A stretch of DNA of 5,315 nt from the NCBI GenBank assembly GCA_021801305.1, contig JAJYYD010000034.1:1-5315 (forward strand), in the 5' to 3' direction. The notes beneath the pieces are model-generated. The model had not been told where the DNA came from and did no database searches. It was given only the letters and a program-made list of their open reading frames with translations. Positions within the stretch are counted from its first letter, which is position 1. Every line of letters begins with the position of its first letter. Of this stretch, positions 1-5,315 are shown piece by piece. Source of the stretch: Thermoplasmata archaeon (GTDB lineage Archaea; Thermoplasmatota; Thermoplasmata; Thermoplasmatales; Thermoplasmataceae). The translations under genes were made by a program, and so were the position numbers.

Positions 1-1158
1 TATGCCGGAAACAAGCCCTTTTATCTCGCCGTTCTTCACCAGGTATACCCCATCCCTTGGTACAGTGGAAAACACACCGTTGACATAGTCCTGGAATCTT
101 GTGTACCAGGCATTGTTTATGATCAGCCCGCTGTCAATCTCAGAGACCATGTCATCAAGACTGCTTTTTCCAGGTGAAAGGGAAAGCTGCCAGGCCTTTG
201 GTGATATTATTCCGGCGTTTCCGGTTGTCCGGGACTCAAAGTTCTTTCCCGTTGAGTATGAATGCAGGTAAGTATTGAGCATTCCCCTGCTTATGATGGC
301 ACTCCTGTTGGTAAGTGTTCCCTCATCATCGAAAACCCTGAATCCGGATCCTGATCTGTTGAGAGGATCATCCTCAAGTGTAACCTGATCGGATGCGACC
401 CTGTGCCCTATCTTCCCGGCGAAGCAGCTCAGTCCGCTTTCAACGGCATAGGCTGAAAAGAATTCGGAACTGTAGGAGATCAGGTTTCCGGTTACGTAGG
501 GAGAGAGGAGGATATCGTACTTTCCCTGATCTATGTCAACCTTCTCTATTTTCCTTGCGGAAGTTCTTCCTGCAGCGCGTCCTGTTTCCAGTGCCATTTC
601 AGTGTCGACCTCTCCTTCAGGTCCATAATGAAGAGATTCCTGCCCGGTGACCTCTCCCTTGAATGACCTTACGACCATTTCAATGCCGGCGAGATGCTGT
701 TTGCCATGGTTGTATCCTGTCTTTATCTCTATGTCCATGTCACGATTATAGACGATGCCGGAGGATCTTTCAGCCCCTCCCTCAATAGAGCCTTTCATAA
801 GGGCTTCGGCAAGCTTCTGTATGTCAGCATCCTTCCGTGGTTCCTCCTCTGTTTCAGGGTATTCCTGCACCTCACTGTTTATCCCGTTGTATGTGGGGGT
901 TTCAGGCACGCTGCTGCAGATGGTCATCAGGTTTGATATCTCGCTGTCCAGATCTGACATGTCCCTGATGGTTGTCGATGCAACCCTCTTGCCCTTTGAC
1001 ACGAAAAGTGAAACCATTGTGCCGTTCCACCTGTTGAAGAGATCCATGCTGCTGCCGGAGAAGCGAACCTGTGATGTGCGATCCCTGATCAGCTGTACCA
1101 CCACTTCATCTGATCCCTTTTCCATGGCTTTCCTGTAAATGCTGTTAATGTCAATCAT
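1..1158 (-). CDS. tldE: TldE/PmbA-family subunit of the TldD-TldE protease (C-terminus cut by window edge)
   Basis: This is the non-metal-binding partner of the TldD/TldE heteromeric peptidase, which in bacteria trims microcin B17 precursor and degrades the unfolded antitoxin CcdA; it is expected to be cytosolic. The visible 386 residues read open from ATG at 1158 to the window edge. The usual family length is about 430-450, so roughly the last 50 residues are missing. Residues 1-100 form the variable N-terminal domain, followed by an acidic stretch near 101-107 (ETEEE). The family core is clear: GKYDILLSPYVTGNLIS (212-228), a KIGHRVASD segment (249-257) followed by EDDP (262-265), FDDEGTLTNRS (276-286), and an NGVFS element (360-364) followed by KNGEIKG. 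There is no HExxxH motif anywhere, which separates TldE from TldD. It lies 5 nt after the tldD stop, and GTGAT (1163-1167) overlaps that stop as a ribosome binding site. The family call is firm; the physiological substrate is unknown. Confidence 0.93.
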   Translation of the reverse strand, partial: MIDINSIYRKAMEKGSDEVVVQLIRDRTSQVRFSGSSMDLFNRWNGTMVSLFVSKGKRVASTTIRDMSDLDSEISNLMTICSSVPETPTYNGINSEVQEYPETEEEPRKDADIQKLAEALMKGSIEGGAERSSGIVYNRDMDIEIKTGYNHGKQHLAGIEMVVRSFKGEVTGQESLHYGPEGEVDTEMALETGRAAGRTSARKIEKVDIDQGKYDILLSPYVTGNLISYSSEFFSAYAVESGLSCFAGKIGHRVASDQVTLEDDPLNRSGSGFRVFDDEGTLTNRSAIISRGMLNTYLHSYSTGKNFESRTTGNAGIISPKAWQLSLSPGKSSLDDMVSEIDSGLIINNAWYTRFQDYVNGVFSTVPRDGVYLVKNGEIKGLVSGI

Positions 1159-1162
1159 TTCA

Positions 1163-1167
1163 ATCAC
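1163..1167 (-). promoter_or_regulatory. Ribosome binding site of tldE overlapping the tldD stop
   Basis: On the minus strand GTGAT is followed by four bases and then the ATG at 1158. It matches the GGTGAT core complementary to the archaeal 16S 3' end. The TGA stop codon of tldD (1164-1166) lies inside it, so ribosomes ending tldD stand on the tldE start signal, which points to translational coupling. This site decides the 1158 start. Confidence 0.6.
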
Positions 1168-2549
1168 TGAATATACATGTCCCTGAGCCTGACATGAGGG
1201 CCGCCCATCCAGACATCAACGCCCTGCTCCGGGTCTCCTTTTCCACACATTCCTGCATTGAACTGCAGGTCATCGCCGACTGCATCTATTGAACTGTAGA
1301 ATTTCACCGTGTTTGTTTCAAGGACCGGTCTTCTCACCCTGCCGACAAGATCCCCGTTCTGTATGAGGTATGCCTCTTTGCCGACATACTTCTCATTGAA
1401 CCTGATATCGTCAATGTTCCACTCGGTGAACGATTTTATGTACACTCCTCTCCGGACACCTTCAAAAAGTTCCTCAAAACTGTGATCTCCCGGTTCGATA
1501 TATGTTGTGCTCATCCTTGCAAGAGGCTCCATGTCCCAGGAGGACGATCTGCCCCCGGCATTTGATTCCACCCCAAGAATTGCGGAGCTTTCCCTGTTGA
1601 GGATGAACTCGTCTGTATAACCGTTCCTGTAAAGGTATCTTTTTCTTGACGGTATCCCCTCATCGTCGTATTTGTAGTAGCCAAAGCTTCCCTTCATTGA
1701 CGGGTCATCAATAACGCTTACCACGTCAGATCCAATCCTGTATGGAAACTTCTTTCCAGTGAGGAACGATTCTCCGGCAAGAGCTCCCTCCCTTCCTATA
1801 ATCCTGTCATACTCCGTTGGATGTCCGCAGGATTCATGGGCCACTATGCCAGATATCTCCGGTCCTACAATCACGTCAAATTTTCCGGGAGTGATTCTTG
1901 GTGCCAGGCTGCTTTGCTTCAGCGATTCCGCATCGCTTTCAATCCTCTCCGGGAGGTGGAGTGTATCCAGGTATTCATATCCTGATGTGGAACCGTATTC
2001 TTCAGTGGACTGCTCAAACTCGCCGTTTTCCGTTACACCCATGAGATAGAAATAGAATACCCTTGAAATGTCCCCCTCAATGTCTGATCCTGCTGAATTG
2101 AGGTAGTGTGACCTTATATTCCGGTCTGCTACAACATTTATCCTTATTTTGGCTTCAAAGTCCTCCATTACCCTGTCATAGTCACGGACAATTGAGATCT
2201 TCTCCTCCATGGGCATGTCCTGGACCTTTTTCACCTGGTCCGATCTCCATCTGTCCTTTATGGGTTTTCCGGAAAATATCCTGTTCTTTCCAGGCGCCTT
2301 GGATTTCTTCACTGCAATGTCAATATTTTCCTTTGCAGAATCCCAGGAATCTTCATTGAAATATGCCATGCTGATTGATTCGTTAACAACTCTCACTGCA
2401 TATCCCAGCTCGTGTGAGGAGGACATCCCGTCAAACTCGCCGTTCCTGTAAGAGATCCGGTTGTTCCTGATATCCATGAACCTTGCTTCTGCAAAGCTGG
2501 ATCTGGACTGTGCATAGTCCATGATCCTGTCTATCAGTTCCCCGGCCAC
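1164..2549 (-). CDS. tldD: TldD-family zinc metalloprotease, catalytic subunit
   Basis: This 461-residue protein is the catalytic half of the TldD/TldE peptidase. The family binds one metal ion and cleaves extended or unstructured peptides inside a closed cavity. The zinc motif HExxxH is HESCGH at 238-243, with His238, Glu239 and His243, and continues into PTEYDRIIGREG, as is typical of archaeal TldD. The third expected ligand is Cys435 in a GMCGKGDPEQG segment near the C-terminus. Other family blocks are GKFDVIVGPEISG (222-234), DEGIPSRKRYLYRNG (296-310) and GGRSSSWDMEPLARMSTTYIEPG (332-354). The length is normal for the family and no signal peptide is seen. The start codon is GTG at 2549; it shares its first G with the TAG stop of the CBS gene (TAGTG) and has GGTGA four bases upstream. 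The next in-frame ATG would remove nine residues of the first helix. One oddity is Cys241 inside the metal motif, where small aliphatic residues are usual. Confidence 0.95.
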   Translation of the reverse strand: MAGELIDRIMDYAQSRSSFAEARFMDIRNNRISYRNGEFDGMSSSHELGYAVRVVNESISMAYFNEDSWDSAKENIDIAVKKSKAPGKNRIFSGKPIKDRWRSDQVKKVQDMPMEEKISIVRDYDRVMEDFEAKIRINVVADRNIRSHYLNSAGSDIEGDISRVFYFYLMGVTENGEFEQSTEEYGSTSGYEYLDTLHLPERIESDAESLKQSSLAPRITPGKFDVIVGPEISGIVAHESCGHPTEYDRIIGREGALAGESFLTGKKFPYRIGSDVVSVIDDPSMKGSFGYYKYDDEGIPSRKRYLYRNGYTDEFILNRESSAILGVESNAGGRSSSWDMEPLARMSTTYIEPGDHSFEELFEGVRRGVYIKSFTEWNIDDIRFNEKYVGKEAYLIQNGDLVGRVRRPVLETNTVKFYSSIDAVGDDLQFNAGMCGKGDPEQGVDVWMGGPHVRLRDMYIQ

Positions 2550-3649
2550 TATTTCACCGCCATCTTCCTTATCCTCTCTTCGTAGATGTCGAAGACTTCG
2601 GAAAGAGCTTTCCCGAAGTTCCAGCCATAGCTGTTGACGTTTAAATGGAAGTGATCGGTGGAAAGCCTTGTTCTTATGGAATATTTCACATTCCCCTCCG
2701 TTTTGTATTTTGCCACGTGGATTCTCAGTGAACCATGGGATACGTTCCCGTTCTTGGGCAGCTTTGATACGAACTTGTCGGCCAGGAAAAATGCAACGTC
2801 GTAGATATCATCATCCCAGGCATCAAGTCCGGATATCTCCACAAGTATTCCTTCCTTTCCCTCTCCGGTGTCAATAATGTCAATTATATCGGAAATGCCC
2901 ACTATGCCCACGACTTTATCATCACCGTCAACAATGGGAATTATCCTGGTATGTGCCTTCATCATCTTCTCTGCAGAATCCAGGACGCTTGCCTGTTCCG
3001 ATGACATGATGGGATTTCCCATGATTGAACCGCATTTCACCTCGACCTTTCCATGATCCCCTGCAAGATCGCCTTTGGCCATCTTCTGTTTTTCTGCAAG
3101 AATCATGTTCATTGTATATTCTTCAACCCTCAGTATTCCAGATAGCTTGCCGTTCTTCTTCACCACGGGTATTTCGCTTTCATTGAGCCCCCTCACCTTT
3201 TCAGTGGCTGACTCGAAGTCCTCATCCTCCTCAACAGTGATTGGTTCAGTGCTCATTACTGCAATATTCTTGACCGAATCTGCCTTAATGATATCCTTTA
3301 TATTGGCAACAATGTCAGTTTCGGAAAGTATTCCAACAATTTTCTCCTTCTCTATGACGGGGAGGGCAAAGAGCCCAGAATCCCTGAGGATTTTTATGGC
3401 ATCCCTGATCTCCATTGACTTTTCAAGATGAGGGGTCATGACTGCGAAGTTTCCAATCTTAGATTTCATCTGGAGACTCCTCCTCCTGAGGATTTCCCTG
3501 TAGTAGACCATTCCTGAATATTTCCTGTTCTTAACCAGAGGGATCTGGTGTATTCCAGAATCCCTCATTTTTGACATTGCATCAGTGAGTGTGGTATCTT
3601 CTGCTTCCATTACTATTGTTTCAGTTGTCATTATGTCTTCTACTTTCAT
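2549..3649 (-). CDS. Four-CBS-domain protein with C-terminal HPF/S30AE-like domain
   Basis: This 366-residue soluble protein is counted from ATG at 3649. Four CBS repeats lie at about 3-57, 65-120, 127-181 and 204-260, and would form two Bateman modules. CBS2 ends in GILSETD (106-112) and CBS4 in GIVGISD (248-254); both keep the Asp that normally holds the ribose of AMP, ATP or a similar ligand. CBS1 (GMVYYRE) and CBS3 (GILRVEE) have degenerate motifs and may be structural. The last 100 residues are not CBS. Their predicted order is strand 268-276, helix about 279-298, strands about 307-316, 321-332 and 333-343, then helix 344-363 with a basic end. That is the beta-alpha-beta-beta-beta-alpha order of ribosome hibernation factors HPF/YfiA, so I infer a ligand-gated ribosome-binding role; no experiment is visible. 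A TTG at 3664 in the same frame would add five residues and overlap glyA, but ATG 3649 is preferred because GGATGGGAT lies four bases upstream and CBS proteins typically begin MKVxDIM. The stop shares one base with the tldD start. Confidence 0.9.
   Translation of the reverse strand: MKVEDIMTTETIVMEAEDTTLTDAMSKMRDSGIHQIPLVKNRKYSGMVYYREILRRRSLQMKSKIGNFAVMTPHLEKSMEIRDAIKILRDSGLFALPVIEKEKIVGILSETDIVANIKDIIKADSVKNIAVMSTEPITVEEDEDFESATEKVRGLNESEIPVVKKNGKLSGILRVEEYTMNMILAEKQKMAKGDLAGDHGKVEVKCGSIMGNPIMSSEQASVLDSAEKMMKAHTRIIPIVDGDDKVVGIVGISDIIDIIDTGEGKEGILVEISGLDAWDDDIYDVAFFLADKFVSKLPKNGNVSHGSLRIHVAKYKTEGNVKYSIRTRLSTDHFHLNVNSYGWNFGKALSEVFDIYEERIRKMAVK
2554..2558 (-). promoter_or_regulatory. Ribosome binding site of tldD supporting the GTG start
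   Basis: GGTGA lies on the minus strand inside the last codons of the CBS gene, four bases (AATA) before the GTG at 2549. The match to the archaeal Shine-Dalgarno core supports GTG rather than a later ATG as the start of tldD. Confidence 0.6.
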
Positions 3650-3651
3650 GC

Positions 3652-4827
3652 TTATCCCATCCAATATCTCATCTTTAAATTCAAAGCTATGCCTTCAACC
3701 TCTGCCCTTACATTTTCGCCCTGGATTGACCTTACAATAAGATCGGAGAGTTTTTCCATGTCATCCATCCCCATTCTTGTTATCTCTGCTGTTCCGATTC
3801 TGCCTTCCCTGTCAATTATAATGCCATTTTTCTCAAGCTTCCTGCTCATGTCGAGAAATTCATTCGGGTTGTCCTTTTCTTTTTTTGCAATATGAAGCTG
3901 ATGGGAATATGAAAACCAAGGATCATAAAGTACGGGGAATCCCTTTTCATGAAGGAATTTTCCAAGTTTCCCCGAGTTTGCCACCACTGAAGAGGCATAT
4001 TCCTTTCCGAACTGCTTCATTTCAGAAAGTGCAGTGCCAATAGATGCCACCCTTGAAATATGGTAATTGTCCATGGTCCTCCATGTTATGTTTTTCTCAA
4101 TCCTGTTGTAAATCTCCTCGTTGTCAGTGAATATGAGGCCTCCCTGTGGACCGAAGAATGTCTTGTGGGTTGATCCGAAGAAGATGTCGGAATATTTTGC
4201 TATATCCTCCTGGAATGCTTTTCCTGCCACCAGCCCAAGTACATGTGAGGCATCGTACACAACCATGGAATCGTAATCATCAGCAATATCCCTGACATGC
4301 TTCAGATCATAAGGCTTGAGAAAGAAGGACTGTCCAAGCATTATGACTTTGGGCTTTGTGGATTTCATGACCCTGTCCAGTTTCTCAAAATCAATCTCCT
4401 GGACTTCTTTCTTATATGGAAGCCTGTAGTTCTGGAAACAGAACATTTCAGGCAGGTACCCCGTCTGGTATCCGGTATAGCCTCCGTCAGCTTCGCTGAT
4501 TGACAGAATGTTCTCCTTCTTTTTCACAATGGAAAGAAGAACCATCTCCGCAGAAATGTGTCCACCAAGAGACCTGACCTCGGAGAACCTTGTGCCGAAT
4601 ACTTCAGAAGCCAGCTTTTCCGTTTCATGAAGAACCTCTTCTGAATACCCGGTTCCACCATACGCATCAGATTTGATTGCAGGTTCGTAAAGTGAATATC
4701 TTGAGGCCATGTCCGACCCAAGACATTTCAGGGCATCAGGGCTCATCACATTCTCCGATGCCTGGAGATTTATGACCTTTTTTCGGTATTGATCATGTTT
4801 CGATACAAGTTCCAGAAATCTGTTCAT
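3652..4827 (-). CDS. glyA: Archaeal serine hydroxymethyltransferase-family PLP enzyme, divergent
   Basis: SHMT moves a one-carbon unit between serine and a pterin carrier, giving glycine, and acts in the cytosol as a PLP-dependent dimer. This 391-residue protein has LQASENVMSP (21-30), YDASHVLGLVAGK (191-203; Asp192 pairs with the PLP nitrogen and His195 is the next conserved residue), the PLP-lysine motif GSTHKTFFGPQGG (218-230, Lys222), and RIGTAEITRMGM (343-354, Arg343 expected to bind the substrate carboxylate). These blocks match Sulfolobus and Methanocaldococcus SHMT closely, but at about 430 residues those enzymes are longer. Several catalytic positions differ. The usual RYAEG loop reads RYSLYEP (43-49), two residues longer, so the catalytic Glu is either lost or shifted to Glu48. 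The His stacking on PLP in GGH is Tyr117, and the Ser of TSG is Gly88. It is the first gene of the operon and its start has a good ribosome binding site. Most likely it is a lineage-specific SHMT, but another aldolase-like PLP enzyme is possible. Confidence 0.87.
   Translation of the reverse strand: MNRFLELVSKHDQYRKKVINLQASENVMSPDALKCLGSDMASRYSLYEPAIKSDAYGGTGYSEEVLHETEKLASEVFGTRFSEVRSLGGHISAEMVLLSIVKKKENILSISEADGGYTGYQTGYLPEMFCFQNYRLPYKKEVQEIDFEKLDRVMKSTKPKVIMLGQSFFLKPYDLKHVRDIADDYDSMVVYDASHVLGLVAGKAFQEDIAKYSDIFFGSTHKTFFGPQGGLIFTDNEEIYNRIEKNITWRTMDNYHISRVASIGTALSEMKQFGKEYASSVVANSGKLGKFLHEKGFPVLYDPWFSYSHQLHIAKKEKDNPNEFLDMSRKLEKNGIIIDREGRIGTAEITRMGMDDMEKLSDLIVRSIQGENVRAEVEGIALNLKMRYWMG
3654..3662 (-). 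promoter_or_regulatory. Ribosome binding site of the CBS-domain gene, deciding the ATG start
   Basis: On the minus strand GGATGGGAT matches the archaeal Shine-Dalgarno GGAGGTGAT at seven of nine positions and lies four bases before ATG 3649. It covers the final codons and the first base of the TAA stop (3652-3654) of the SHMT gene. The spacing is the same as that of the tldE site, so 3649 is a better start than the upstream TTG at 3664. Confidence 0.6.
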
Positions 4828-4835
4828 CTAACATA

Positions 4836-4842
4836 CACCCCT
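4836..4842 (-). promoter_or_regulatory. Ribosome binding site of the glyA-like gene
   Basis: On the minus strand AGGGGTG lies eight bases before ATG 4827. Its GGTG matches the archaeal Shine-Dalgarno core. It implies that the operon mRNA carries a leader and is not leaderless, in contrast to what is inferred for the divergent polB. Confidence 0.5.
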
Positions 4843-4885
4843 ATTCTGTTTCCATCCATAGATAAAAAACACACAGCAGTCAATG

Positions 4886-4902
4886 AAATATAAAATATTT
4901 AA
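4886..4902 (-). promoter_or_regulatory. Candidate TATA box of the glyA-CBS-tldD-tldE operon
   Basis: The minus strand here reads TTAAATATTTTATATTT and contains TTTATAT, close to the archaeal TATA consensus. Transcription would begin about 25-27 bases downstream, near 4862-4868, leaving a leader of about 35-40 bases that includes the ribosome binding site. A weaker TTTTTTATC at 4861-4869 would place the start inside that site and is less likely. No clear BRE is seen. The positions are inferred from spacing alone. Confidence 0.4.
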
Positions 4903-5055
4903 GGTTTTTTAACAACAATACATGATGATTGAATAATAAGCAGTGAAAATCTTGAGAACATTATGCCTTTAATCGAGCTCTTAGGGTATATAGAAAAAAA
5001 AGACTGGGCAGGAAGTTTCCCATGTTTGATTTGGGTGATTACGATTTCAATAGGG

Positions 5056-5063
5056 TTAATAAA
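5056..5063 (+). promoter_or_regulatory. Candidate TATA box of polB, placed for leaderless transcription
   Basis: TTAATAAA is centred about 26 bases before ATG 5085, the distance expected when the transcript begins at the start codon itself. No strong Shine-Dalgarno with usable spacing precedes this ATG, which fits leaderless initiation, a common pattern in archaea. A second TATA-like element, TATATA at 4987-4992, would instead give a leader of about 70 bases. Confidence 0.4.
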
Positions 5064-5084
5064 CCACAACGTATCTTGAGATGA

Positions 5085-5315
5085 ATGCAAATAGTGATGA
5101 GACTCCTTACCGCATCTTACCGTACTTCAGACGTTACAATAGAGCTCTACGGAAAGACACCAGATGGAAAATCTGTTACAGCACTTTATTCAGGTTTCAA
5201 GCCATATTTTGACATTGTGGAACCCACTGAATCATGTGTAATCAAGTACAAGAATAACCCGGAATTTGTAAAAATGGAAGACAAGGTTCTCTGGGTTGAC
5301 GGATCAAACAAAACT
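5085..5315 (+). CDS. polB: Family B DNA polymerase, N-terminal fragment (cut by right window edge)
   Basis: This is the first 77 residues of an archaeal family B replicative/repair DNA polymerase; full proteins are about 780-850 residues. Only the start of the N-terminal domain is present, so the exonuclease and polymerase motifs lie outside the window. Recognition rests on the pattern VTIELYGKTPDGKSVTALYSGFKPYFDIVEP (residues 17-47, given here in part: ELYGKTPDGKS and GFKPYFDIVEP). It aligns with the first two strands and the RPYIY segment of Pyrococcus PolB. Tyr12 and Pro40 correspond to Tyr7 and Pro36 of the Pyrococcus uracil-sensing pocket. ATG 5085 is the most upstream possible start because TGA occurs in frame at 5082. 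GTG 5094 and ATG 5097 are alternatives; 5097 gives an N-terminus whose length is closest to the Pyrococcus enzyme, while 5085 fits the TATA spacing. The gene is divergent from the operon on the other strand. Confidence 0.82.
   Translation, partial: MQIVMRLLTASYRTSDVTIELYGKTPDGKSVTALYSGFKPYFDIVEPTESCVIKYKNNPEFVKMEDKVLWVDGSNKT

Noticed and set aside
755..1138. A 127-codon plus-strand frame opposite tldE
   Set aside because: It lies wholly antisense to a clear tldE reading frame, its translation is serine-rich low-information sequence with no domain, and no promoter or ribosome binding site precedes it. It is a shadow of the codon bias of the true gene.
3075..3431. A 118-codon plus-strand frame opposite the CBS gene
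   Set aside because: Its hydrophobic, Ser/Phe/Ile-rich product is what antisense reading of CBS codons gives. The opposite strand carries well-formed CBS motifs through the same interval.
3649..3664. TTG at 3664 as the start of the CBS gene (371 residues)
   Set aside because: It overlaps the glyA end and lacks a good ribosome binding site, whereas ATG 3649 has a strong one four bases upstream and begins with the typical MKVEDIM of CBS proteins.
4524..4721. A 65-codon minus-strand frame inside glyA in another phase
   Set aside because: It overlaps conserved SHMT segments in the correct frame and shows no motif of its own.
4922..4928. ATGATGA resembling box C of a C/D guide RNA
   Set aside because: No box D (CTGA) occurs at a suitable distance downstream, and no D'/C' pair or terminal stem is visible. 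A second match, GTGATGA at 5094-5100, lies in the polB start and also lacks partner boxes.
4975..4980. GAGCTC palindrome, recurring at 5142-5147
   Set aside because: Six-base palindromes are expected by chance. The second copy is coding sequence of polB and there is no wider shared symmetry.
4899..5090. A 63-codon minus-strand frame in the intergenic region
   Set aside because: It has no ribosome binding site and no recognisable motif, it spans the polB promoter and start, and its codon use differs from the operon genes.

Overview
The window looks archaeal, most likely from a Thermoplasmata/Thermoplasmatales-type euryarchaeon of moderate GC content. The evidence is an archaeal-type serine hydroxymethyltransferase, the N-terminus of an archaeal family B DNA polymerase, a TldD/TldE pair of archaeal character, arginine written mostly as AGG, archaeal TATA-like boxes and GGTGAT-type ribosome binding sites. 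The family-level calls are firm. The taxonomic placement is an inference from protein resemblance and codon use, not from a marker gene.

Layout. Positions 1-4827 hold four genes, all on the minus strand and transcribed right to left. They are glyA-like SHMT (4827-3652), a protein with four CBS domains and a C-terminal domain that looks like a ribosome hibernation factor (3649-2549), tldD (2549-1164, GTG start) and tldE/pmbA (1158 to beyond position 1, C-terminus cut by the window edge). The junctions are a 2-nt gap, a 1-nt overlap (TAGTG) and a 5-nt gap, so the four genes almost certainly form one operon with translational coupling. Each downstream gene has a GGTGAT-like site just before its start, lying in the end of the gene before it. 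A 257-bp AT-rich intergenic region (4828-5084) holds two divergent promoters: one for the operon on the minus strand and one for a plus-strand family B DNA polymerase gene. The polymerase gene starts at 5085 and runs off the right edge after 77 codons.

How the genes may work together. SHMT interconverts serine and glycine and supplies one-carbon units. TldD and TldE form a heteromeric metalloprotease that digests flexible peptides. The CBS protein has two ligand-sensing CBS repeats with the usual adenosine-binding Asp, joined to a beta-alpha-beta-beta-beta-alpha module resembling HPF/YfiA (S30AE). A cautious reading is a starvation or protein-economy operon, in which an adenylate sensor that may act on the ribosome is made together with a peptide-scavenging protease and an amino-acid/C1 enzyme. 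That reading is an inference.

The points most worth following up are the CBS-HPF-like architecture and its operon partners, the altered active-site loops of the SHMT, and a possibly leaderless polB transcript. I found no mobile elements, CRISPR arrays, tRNA or rRNA genes, or convincing small RNA genes.
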